A stretch of 30,840 nucleotides of DNA from assembly GCA_902768605.1 (NCBI GenBank), contig CACXLY010000022.1:1-30840 (forward strand). The letters are read 5' to 3'. How positions within the stretch are numbered: position 1 is the stretch's first letter; every line of letters begins with the position of its first letter. The DNA is from an uncultured Bacteroidales bacterium (GTDB taxonomy: Bacteria > Bacteroidota > Bacteroidia > Bacteroidales > Bacteroidaceae). This document shows, piece after piece, positions 25,801 to 30,840 of this stretch. Position numbers and translations under genes: made by a program. The notes beneath the pieces are model-generated. The model saw only the letters and a list, made by a program, of their open reading frames with translations. It had not been told where the DNA came from and did no database searches.

Positions 25801-26933
25801 TTCCAGCAGCCGCCGATGCCAAGGTCGTTGCGGTCAGGGATGAGATGAATAAGTGAAGAGTGAAGAGTGAAGAGTGAAGAATCAGAGTTACCATTAGGAG
25901 TCAGGGCGGCAGCAAATACTTCATTGACTTTCCCTTCTTCCCTTCGGTCAGGCGCAGGCGGAGCGGCCGTCGAGCGTTGCTTCTTCATTCTTAATTCTTC
26001 ATTCTTCATTCTCTCGATGACTTCCGTTGTGCCGTCGGTGGAGTGGTTGTCGATGACGATGACGTTGAAGGGGAACGACGTTTCTTGCGTGAGGGCAGAG
26101 CGAATGGCGTCTTCTATGGTGCGTTCGCGGTTGCGGACAGGGATGATGACGGAGGCCTCGACTGCAAACTCGCCTTCCGAGAAGTTCACCTCGTCGTACT
26201 CGTCGCCGTGCAGATAGGCATTCAGGGCGCGCAGATGCCTCGTGCAAGCCCGCTCCATCTCCACCTGCCGGCTGCGGTTGCGCGGGTCAACGTAGTCGAA
26301 CTGCTTCTGCCCGCTCAGCCTCGTGTCGTGCTCCACCTCGGTATAAAGGAACTCATCGATGTGCAGGGGCAACTGCTTGCGGCTGATGAAGAGACGAAGG
26401 TCGTAGAGCGCCGCGAACTGATAGTTGTGCAGGTTCTCCTGCGCGACATACTCCTTCAGCACCTCCGTTCGGAAGAGCAGCACCGATCCCATCTGGAAGT
26501 CATCGCGAACGCTCCCGAGCTGGTAGTCGATGAGCCTTAGAGGCTCAAGTGAAGAGTGAAGAGTGAAGAGTGAAGAATCAGAGTTACTTTTGTCCTCTAA
26601 GTTGTTACTTTTATTTTTCACTTTTAACTTTTCACTTTTAACTTTCACCTGATAGTGGTCGCTGTACATCATCAGCGCCTGGCTGTCCTCGGCGATGGTG
26701 AGGAGCCGCGTCAGGGCGTGATAGCCGAGCTGCAAGGTGTCGTACTTAGTATATAATAAGGTATAGGGCGCCGTTGCCGTTTCTGCGATAAAGCGTATGG
26801 TCTTGGTGCCCGCAGGCCCCTCTTCCCGCAGGAAGTTCACGCTCCCGACCTGTGGCTCAGCCGCCAGGCAATCTAAGGTTCCCCTGACCTGTTCGTCGCT
26901 CTGCCAAGGGATAAAGCAATCGATGTATTTCAT
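22878..26933 (-). CDS. Glycosyltransferase-DUF4922-SpoIID/LytB fusion protein
   Basis: This is a 1351-residue fusion. Residues 1-255 look like a degenerate GT-A region. Residues 260-470 are a family 2 glycosyltransferase ([24 protein letters not shown] near 393). Residues 640-900 are a DUF4922/HIT-like nucleotidyltransferase region ([25 protein letters not shown] near 738). Residues 985-1351 are a SpoIID/LytB domain ([13 protein letters not shown] near 1047; [10 protein letters not shown] near 1316), a family that includes peptidoglycan lytic transglycosylases. Three repeat elements are translated in frame at about 94-128, 307-360 and 579-633. The second splits the GT2 domain and the third forms the linker before DUF4922. 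A good promoter precedes it. No signal peptide is seen, which is odd for a peptidoglycan-acting domain. The role of the whole is unknown. Confidence 0.85.
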   Translation of the reverse strand: MKYIDCFIPWQSDEQVRGTLDCLAAEPQVGSVNFLREEGPAGTKTIRFIAETATAPYTLLYTKYDTLQLGYHALTRLLTIAEDSQALMMYSDHYQVKVKSEKLKVKNKSNNLEDKSNSDSSLFTLHSSLEPLRLIDYQLGSVRDDFQMGSVLLFRTEVLKEYVAQENLHNYQFAALYDLRLFISRKQLPLHIDEFLYTEVEHDTRLSGQKQFDYVDPRNRSRQVEMERACTRHLRALNAYLHGDEYDEVNFSEGEFAVEASVIIPVRNRERTIEDAIRSALTQETSFPFNVIVIDNHSTDGTTEVIERMKNEELRMKKQRSTAAPPAPDRREEGKVNEVFAAALTPNGNSDSSLFTLHSSLIHLIPDRNDLGIGGCWNLAVHHPQVGRFVVQLDSDDLYSSPHTLQRMVDAFYAEGAAMVIGSYRMCDFQLNTLPPGLIDHREWTLHNGRNNALRINGLGAPRAFFTPVLRELQIPNTSYGEDYALGLMISRRYRIGRIYDEVYLCRRWEGNSDAALSQDKINKNNTYKDHLRTLEIKARQQLNLLWQHKVTEEELEAFFQKELQEWPEAAERYKALEKIRIKNAELRMKKQRSTAAPPAPDRREEGKVNEEFAAALAPDGNSDSSLFTLHSSFIFQWNPARIVSTGAAIDKKSISERPCFLCDNNRPKEQHKLMTEKHYQILVNPYPILPQHFTIPMRRHTPQSIYSSFGTLRRMAWNMPKHIVFYNGPLCGASCPDHMHLQAGSRGIVPLERDWTMYEKGLRKLYPLTGEQMASMEEAGNVGSRPGLYLLEGYACPVFVIRSLPAESDSLLCQRVYKALPIVGDETEPRLNIVCWRQEGTTSRPDEIVTLIFPRSKHRPDCYYAEGKEQLLISPGALDMCGLFITPREQDFEALTAEKAADILKEVTLSEEELKPIIAQLTDKADTSEEETKALPKKESKEENRSVSVGIMKNTVIRFCMNNIYAAKGNEVVGEQTAEYTEGGIRWRDNVYQELTFRPQENAASFTLHGVTIGQKFHWERQESQTFSGILKLVVDEDKIVAINILPVEDYLTSVISSEMKSSCSLEFLKAAAVISRSWLYAQMQRRQEREGQPAPFFSFVKGEGESIRWYDREDHTIFDVCADDHCQRYQGITRASNPQVAEAVNATRGQVLMYDGKVCDTRFGKCCGGQTNEYQYCWENIEVPYLRSVKDPFCNTNDTQILRQVLNDYDLETHDFYEWTEELSQEEVHDRVCKHLKMELGPILAMEIVEKGPGGHISKLRIVGKEKAFVVGKELEIRRMLSTSTLKSSAFTVETKNVRDGIPGRFILHGRGWGHGVGLCQIGAAVMGEQGYSYKQILKHYYTNVEISS
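25034..25197 (-). repeat. In-frame hairpin cassette, copy 1 (between GT2 and DUF4922)
   Basis: An AGAGTGA array, then TCAGAGTTACC, a GC-rich core (GCGCAGGCGGAGCGGCC) and a TTCTTCATTCTTAATTC arm. It is nearly identical to 25851-26012, exactly 819 bases away, and encodes a peptide with [19 protein letters not shown] and [10 protein letters not shown]. Confidence 0.92.
25851..26012 (-). repeat. In-frame hairpin cassette, copy 2 (inside the GT2 domain)
   Basis: This is the same cassette as at 25034-25197 with few changes, inserted after [11 protein letters not shown] of the glycosyltransferase domain and before [12 protein letters not shown]. Its junction ATCAGAGTTAC matches 3499-3511. Coding strand is the stop-free strand of the heptamers. 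Confidence 0.92.
26548..26650 (-). repeat. In-frame heptamer element, copy 3 (N-terminal part of fusion gene)
   Basis: One arm is GTGAAGA units with the ATCAGAGTTAC junction; the other arm is TTTTCAC/TTTTAAC heptamers. The GC-rich core of the other two copies is missing. Translation gives [12 protein letters not shown] and [12 protein letters not shown]. Confidence 0.88.
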
Positions 26934-26955
26934 ATATTTGTTGTTGTTTCCTCGG

Positions 26956-26985
26956 CAAAGTTACGAAAAAAAAACGAGATGACAA
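26956..26985 (-). promoter_or_regulatory. Bacteroidota-type promoter for the 1351-residue fusion gene
   Basis: On the minus strand TAACTTTG (26956-26963) is a -7 box, and TTG (26983-26985) lies 19 bases upstream. The start codon follows 22 bases after the box. The 22-bp array begins 6 bases upstream of the TTG. Confidence 0.82.
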
Positions 26986-26991
26986 AGAAAT

Positions 26992-27072
26992 ACGTGCATC
27001 GTTTCAAAACGACATGTGTATAAATGTCAAACGACACGTGTATAAATGCCCAACTACACGTGTATAAATGCA
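26992..27072 (-). repeat. 22-bp tandem array, ACGTGTAGTTG family, opposite strand to 5314
   Basis: The ACGT-type core begins at 26992, 27014 (ATGT), 27036 and 27058, exactly 22 bases apart. On the minus strand the unit reads ACGTGTAGTTGGGCATTTA, matching the unit after batB-batC. In both places the array has the orientation of the gene it follows. It also sits directly upstream of the fusion-gene promoter. Confidence 0.9.
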
Positions 27073-27094
27073 GATTGGTTCGCCTTCCTTCCGC

Positions 27095-28642
27095 TTATCG
27101 GACGACTGCCTTCTTCCCTCTGTGGATGTAGATTCCCTTTGGCAGGCCACACTTGCCAGCCGGGACTCTGCGACCGCTGAGGTCGTACCAGCTTTCTGAA
27201 TAATCGGAGTATTCTGAGTAATCAGAGTATTCCGAATAATCGGAGAACTCAGAGCAGTCTTTGAGACCTGTGACGATGATGGTGGCATCGTCTGTCTCTT
27301 CGGCAATCTCGTAGATGAGCGGGGCCTTTGACGTCCAGCTGATTTTAGCGGCTACGGCCAGGGGATAGGCTGTGAGGTCGAAGTGGCTGACGTATCCTGT
27401 CAGGTTGCCCAGTTCTTCCCATTGCTCGCCGTCCAAAGAGACGCTTACCTTCGCATCCGTTTCCTTTCCTCCATCCTGATAGACGGTAAGCGACCCGGCA
27501 TAATGCTGCGAGCGTAGATGCCAGACGAACTCGCCGGCCTTGTTCATCGATGCAGGCGTATAGCATGTGGCGCCGTCGGCATCGGACAGCTCTGCGATGG
27601 TCATGCCATCGGCATCGACGGCAAAGCCCTGATATGCCTTATCGTAGAGGCGTCCGTTCACCTCAATCTCGTAGAGCCGGAGCCAATTCGTCGTCTTGGG
27701 TGTAGAGAGGTAGAGGCGCACGTATCTCGCCGTCTTTCCCTGGCCGTCGAAGTCGCAGTAGGTCATCTCGTCGTTGTATTTCACGTTGTGCGAATTGGAA
27801 AGCGTATAGTTCGTGATTGTCGTGCCGCTGATGGGGATGCTTTCCCAGGCGTCCCCGTCCTCGGAGAGTTGCACGAGCCCGGCCGTCATGTAGTCGCCGT
27901 TTTCTGTCCCCATGCAGATGCGCACATCGTGGACTGTCGTGCTCTTCTTGAGCTTGACGGTATAGGCATCGCCGTTCTTCTGATTGCGTCTGATGCAGGT
28001 CCAGGTAGCGTAGTTGTTGTCGATCATGTACTTCTCGGTGTGTCCGTCGTAGAAGCCGGCGCTGCAAGGCGGCGTGGTGGCCGACGCGGGTTTCAGCTTC
28101 TGGGGCAGCGTGACGTAGAACTCCGGCCTGGCGAGCTTCAGGAGGCGCGCTTCAGCAGAGGGATTGACGAAGACGACGTACTTGATGTGCTCTATGGGGA
28201 GCGGCTCGTCCTTGCGTATCTCCATCCATTGCTTGCCGTTGGCAGAGCAGAGCACCTCGTAGTGTTCCCAAAGCGTGTCGGCCACGGCGAAGTTCTCCAT
28301 GCGCGTGGCCTGCGGCAGGGATATGCCTACGTAGTCTCCCTGGCTCATGACGACGGGCTTGAGCAGTTTGATGTAGGCTTGGTTGGAAGACGCATAGAGG
28401 CCGGTAGAGCCGTTCATGTCTTCGCGGCTGCCTATAAAGACGGGACCTGTGGCGTTGAGGTCCGTGAAGTAACCCTTGCCGAGGGCGTTCTGCGTGACGG
28501 CAGCCGTTTGGTCGGTCACCTGAGTCAGATGCGGCACGGGGTAGATGCCATAGGGATTGCCCTGCGCCCAGGCCGGGCTAAACGACAAGTGGCAAATGAT
28601 AAATGATAAAATGAGCAGAGAGCGTATTCTTTTTGTTTTCAT
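27095..28642 (-). CDS. Secreted protein with two F5/8 type C-like domains
   Basis: This is a 515-residue protein with a signal peptide (MKTKRIRSLLILSFIICHLS, cut near AWAQ). GIYPVPHLTQVTDQ after the signal resembles the first strand of GH84/GH20 hexosaminidases, but no catalytic barrel follows. Instead there are discoidin-like (F5/8 type C) regions at about 70-180 and 190-330, and a third beta domain to about 455. The linker near residues 463-482 is a Ser/Tyr/Asp/Glu repeat from a 9-bp array. The end (GIYIHRGKKAVVR) resembles a Bacteroidota C-terminal tail. A carbohydrate-binding role is an inference. A clear promoter lies upstream. Confidence 0.8.
   Translation of the reverse strand: MKTKRIRSLLILSFIICHLSFSPAWAQGNPYGIYPVPHLTQVTDQTAAVTQNALGKGYFTDLNATGPVFIGSREDMNGSTGLYASSNQAYIKLLKPVVMSQGDYVGISLPQATRMENFAVADTLWEHYEVLCSANGKQWMEIRKDEPLPIEHIKYVVFVNPSAEARLLKLARPEFYVTLPQKLKPASATTPPCSAGFYDGHTEKYMIDNNYATWTCIRRNQKNGDAYTVKLKKSTTVHDVRICMGTENGDYMTAGLVQLSEDGDAWESIPISGTTITNYTLSNSHNVKYNDEMTYCDFDGQGKTARYVRLYLSTPKTTNWLRLYEIEVNGRLYDKAYQGFAVDADGMTIAELSDADGATCYTPASMNKAGEFVWHLRSQHYAGSLTVYQDGGKETDAKVSVSLDGEQWEELGNLTGYVSHFDLTAYPLAVAAKISWTSKAPLIYEIAEETDDATIIVTGLKDCSEFSDYSEYSDYSEYSDYSESWYDLSGRRVPAGKCGLPKGIYIHRGKKAVVR
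27198..27254 (-). repeat. 9-bp tandem repeat in coding sequence
   Basis: Units GAATAATCG, GAGTATTCT, GAGTAATCA, GAGTATTCC, GAATAATCG and GAGAACTCA follow each other at exactly 9 bases. On the coding strand they give alternating SDYSEY residues before the C-terminal tail. Confidence 0.9.
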
Positions 28643-28666
28643 GGCAATATTGTTTTAATCATGCTG

Positions 28667-28698
28667 CAAAGATACAAAAAAAAATCAGAATCCGGCAA
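28667..28698 (-). promoter_or_regulatory. Bacteroidota-type promoter for the F5/8-domain gene
   Basis: On the minus strand TATCTTTG (28667-28674) is a -7 box, with TTG (28696-28698) 21 bases upstream. The start codon is 24 bases downstream of the box. Confidence 0.83.
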
Positions 28699-29005
28699 AG
28701 TCAAGCGCACTCTCTTGCTGTAATGCTGTTTTTAACACGTCAAACGAGTCATTTAGGCATGTTTTGGAGAAGGCAATTCCCACAGCAAGGGAAGGCGATT
28801 CCCACAGCAAGGGAAGGCGATTCCCACAGCAAGGAAAAGCGATTCCCTCGTGTGGGGTATTTTGACATCATGTAGTGCGACGCCACGCAGGCCGCGCGGG
28901 GCAAGCAACCAGAAAGCGTGTCAGTCTCGTTTTCATAGTGATGAAGCGGTTTTCTTAGCATAACCACAAAAAAGTGGAAACAATACATAAAAAAGAGCAA
29001 GAATG
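28699..29005. other. Divergent intergenic region without a supported gene
   Basis: About 300 bases separate two divergent promoters. They hold the 22-bp array at 28777-28850 and otherwise no gene that I can support. The only open frame of note (starting at 28633) runs through the array and looks non-coding. Confidence 0.7.
28777..28850 (+). repeat. 22-bp tandem array, TTCCCACAGCAAGG family
   Basis: TTCCC begins at 28777, 28799, 28821 and 28843, exactly 22 bases apart; three units carry TTCCCACAGCAAGG. It is the same family as 16235-16316 on the opposite strand. Confidence 0.92.
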
Positions 29006-29038
29006 TTGGAAAAAAATAAAAATTAATGTGTAACTTTG
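29006..29038 (+). promoter_or_regulatory. Bacteroidota-type promoter for the FISUMP surface protein
   Basis: TTG at 29006-29008 and TAACTTTG at 29031-29038 are spaced by 22 bases, matching the -33 and -7 elements. The surrounding region is A-rich. The chosen start codon is 35 bases downstream of the -7 box. Confidence 0.85.
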
Positions 29039-29073
29039 TGGCAGGAAATGTGTAATTGTTAAACATGTTTGTT

Positions 29074-30390
29074 ATGAGAACTAAAAGCATTTTGGCAACC
29101 TTGCTGCTATTGGTGGCAGGTTTGCAGACGGTGTGGGGGCAGGGCTTCCGCGTGTACAAGAGTGACGGAACAGTGGCGCAGTTCAGCCTGCGCACGGACA
29201 GCATCGTCTTTTACGACGGCATCGGCACGGACGAGGACTTCGGTCCCTTCACGCCCGTCAACCAGTGCATCGCGAAGACGTGGTACAAGTCGAAGAGCGA
29301 GACGGTGACCTTTGGCGAGGACGGCACGACGGACTACATGGATGGTGCCACTTATGAGTTCATGCCTTATCAGGGCACGGTCATCATCTACAATGCCAGC
29401 GGTGCGCCTGCCGGCTACTTCAAGGTGCTGAAGGTGACGGCCGAGCAGATGATTGTCGTCCCAGCCGGCAGCGAGAACTTCAACGTGTGGAGCACGACGC
29501 AGCCGCCGCAGCTTGTGACGGGCATCACGCTGAGCGAGACATCCATCACGCTTCAGCCGAACGAGACAATGCTCCTCACAGCTACCGTTGAGCCTGCTGA
29601 TGCCGACAATTCTGCCGTGACGTGGTCGAGCAGCGATGAGGCTGTGGCTGAGGTAGTCAATAACGGTTTGGTTGTAGCAGTAGCAAGCGGCACTTGCACC
29701 ATTACCTGTTCTGCGACGGACGGCAGCGGCGTGAAGGCTGAGTGCCAGGTGACGGTGGCAAATGATAACTCAGGTGTAATCGATGGCAGAGAGTATGTTG
29801 ACCTGGGTTTGCCGAGCGGGACGCTGTGGGCGACGTGCAACGTAGGCGCCGAAAGCCCCGAGGAATATGGCGACTACTTCGCCTGGGGCGAGACAGATCC
29901 GAAGTACAAGTACTCCTGGAGCACGTACAAGTGGAGCAACGGCTCGTACGACACGATGACAAAGTACTGCAAACAGAGCGACTACGGCTACAACGGCTTT
30001 ACCGACGGCAAGACGGAGCTTGACCCCGAGGACGATGCAGCCGCCGTGAATTGGGGCAGCAACTGGCGAATACCGAGTCTTGAGCAGATAGAAGAACTCA
30101 TCAACAGCGAGTACACCACGACAGAATGGACGCAGTTGAATGGCGTGAACGGCAGAAGGATAACGAGCCACAGCAACGGCAACTCAATTTTCCTGCCCGC
30201 AGCGGGCTACCGCGACGACACGAGTCTCAGCAACGCAGGCAGCAAAGGCTACTATTGGTCGCGTTTGCTCGACGCGAGCGAATCCTACTACGCGTGCTAC
30301 CTGTACTTCTACTCGGACTACATCGACTGGAACTACAGCTACAGCCGCTACTACGGTCGGAGCGTTCGGCCCGTCCGCGTTCTTGAATGA
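29074..30390 (+). CDS. Secreted BIG2 and FISUMP-type surface protein
   Basis: This is a 438-residue protein. Its signal peptide is MRTKSILATLLLLVAGLQTV, cut near WGQ. The first domain (about 22-140) has FRVYKSDGTVAQFSL. A BIG2 Ig-like domain follows at about 148-230 (VTGITLSETSITLQPNETM). A FISUMP-type domain lies at about 240-438 (YVDLGLPSGTLWATCNVGA, YFAWGET, WRIPSLEQIEELI). Such proteins are exported and thought to sit at the cell surface or in the medium; their ligand is unknown. ATG at 29074 is chosen because the signal peptide begins there; an ATG at 29056 is six codons upstream. A strong promoter precedes the gene and a bidirectional terminator follows. Confidence 0.87.
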   Translation: MRTKSILATLLLLVAGLQTVWGQGFRVYKSDGTVAQFSLRTDSIVFYDGIGTDEDFGPFTPVNQCIAKTWYKSKSETVTFGEDGTTDYMDGATYEFMPYQGTVIIYNASGAPAGYFKVLKVTAEQMIVVPAGSENFNVWSTTQPPQLVTGITLSETSITLQPNETMLLTATVEPADADNSAVTWSSSDEAVAEVVNNGLVVAVASGTCTITCSATDGSGVKAECQVTVANDNSGVIDGREYVDLGLPSGTLWATCNVGAESPEEYGDYFAWGETDPKYKYSWSTYKWSNGSYDTMTKYCKQSDYGYNGFTDGKTELDPEDDAAAVNWGSNWRIPSLEQIEELINSEYTTTEWTQLNGVNGRRITSHSNGNSIFLPAAGYRDDTSLSNAGSKGYYWSRLLDASESYYACYLYFYSDYIDWNYSYSRYYGRSVRPVRVLE

Positions 30391-30480
30391 TCTATCATCA
30401 AGGTGCGCTTTTAATGCGCGGAGCAGAATTAAGTTCCTCAGCCGAATGAGGAATAAAACGGCTGTTCTTTAAAACTAAAT

Positions 30481-30518
30481 AAAATGGCAGGCCTGCGTCA
30501 TAGCAAGCCTGCCATTTT
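30481..30518. terminator. Bidirectional rho-independent terminator
   Basis: AAAATGGCAGGC (30481-30492) pairs perfectly with GCCTGCCATTTT (30507-30518) around a 14-base loop. A- and T-rich flanks serve both strands. It separates two convergent genes. Confidence 0.93.
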
Positions 30519-30539
30519 CTGTTTGCACGTCTTTGCTCT

Positions 30540-30840
30540 CTATCTCCAGCCCTCGAGGTCGGCATCGGGGAAGAGGTTGGGACTGAACACCGGCTCCTTG
30601 CCCTTCCTTCGTTGCTCCTTGAAGTCCTTCAGGAGGCGGAAGGCGTAGCGGCTCAGGAGGCAGACGGCGATGAGGTTGGTGATGGTCATCAGCGCCATGG
30701 CGAGGTCCACGATGCACCACGCCTGCTGCAGCGACATGAAGCCGCCCATGAGCACCACCACGCCGCTCATGCAGCGGAACAGGGTAATGGCCCAGGGCTT
30801 GTCGCAGATGTAGCGCACGTTCGTCTCGCCGTAGAAATAG
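30540..30840 (-). CDS. Sodium:alanine-type (AGCS) symporter, C-terminal fragment
   Basis: The frame is open from the window edge to TAG at 30540-30542. It gives YGETNVRYICDKPW, a hydrophobic segment (FRCMSGVVVLMGGFMSL) and a second one (MALMTITNLIAVCLLSRYAF), followed by a charged tail. This matches the end of amino-acid carrier proteins of the alanine/glycine:cation symporter family in the inner membrane. The N-terminal part, with the substrate site, lies beyond the window. The short GTG-started version inside it is not a separate gene. Confidence 0.8.
   Translation of the reverse strand, partial: YFYGETNVRYICDKPWAITLFRCMSGVVVLMGGFMSLQQAWCIVDLAMALMTITNLIAVCLLSRYAFRLLKDFKEQRRKGKEPVFSPNLFPDADLEGWR

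Noticed and set aside
5314..28850. 22-bp arrays as CRISPR arrays
   Set aside because: Units follow each other without unique spacers of constant length, and no cas gene is present.
28633..28875. 80-codon plus-strand frame in the divergent intergenic region
   Set aside because: Much of it is the translation of the 22-bp array, and its start lies opposite the signal peptide region of the neighbouring gene.
1..30840. tRNA, rRNA, insertion sequence, phage or plasmid genes
   Set aside because: No cloverleaf, ribosomal RNA segment, transposase, integrase, phage structural gene or replication gene was found on reading both strands.

Overview
The window looks like a chromosome segment of a Bacteroidales bacterium, most like Prevotella or a close relative. 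The evidence is a complete Bat (aerotolerance) gene cluster, promoters with the Bacteroidota -7 box TAnnTTTG, a DUF5112/DUF5113-type giant sensor kinase, secreted proteins with Bacteroidota-style C-terminal tails, a FISUMP-type surface protein, and many short repeats of the kind abundant in these genomes. No plasmid, phage, IS element, tRNA, rRNA or CRISPR array is visible. Family names rest on reading motifs by eye; no database search was possible.

Left part (1-15330, all + strand): the tail of a MoxR-type AAA+ ATPase, a DUF58 protein, a BatD-like membrane protein, batA, a natural batB-batC fusion, batD and batE. These encode an inner-membrane/periplasmic von Willebrand A and TPR complex. 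The run continues with a double sensor kinase carrying two kinase-like modules, its LuxR-like response regulator, a small multi-span membrane protein and a UvrD/PcrA helicase. Spacing is tight, with overlaps at 12284-12294 and 12835-12838, and a rho-independent terminator closes the run at 15291-15330.

Right part (15354-28642, - strand): a repeat-rich spacer, then (in transcription order, right to left) a two-F5/8-domain secreted protein, a 1351-residue fusion (two GT-A-like regions, DUF4922, SpoIID/LytB), an ATP-grasp protein, a secreted calcineurin-like phosphoesterase, pyrE, an SRPBCC protein, argH and a small Cys-rich lipoprotein. At the right edge a + strand BIG2/FISUMP surface protein converges, across a bidirectional terminator, on a partial sodium:alanine-type symporter.

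The most striking content is the repeats. (1) Five intergenic arrays have an exact 22-bp period but belong to at least two sequence families; four directly follow a stop codon. (2) Hairpin-like elements have arms made of 7-bp (once 13-bp) tandem repeats. They lie between genes and sometimes supply start or stop codons, and they also sit inside reading frames: once in uvrD and three times in the 1351-residue fusion, always with the stop-free strand as the coding strand. (3) G/C-rich palindromes around CCCCCTTTAGGGGG occur between genes, inside a signal peptide and inside uvrD. (4) A 9-bp array encodes a Ser/Tyr/Asp/Glu-rich linker. Together these look like small non-autonomous elements that have shaped gene boundaries and protein linkers here.
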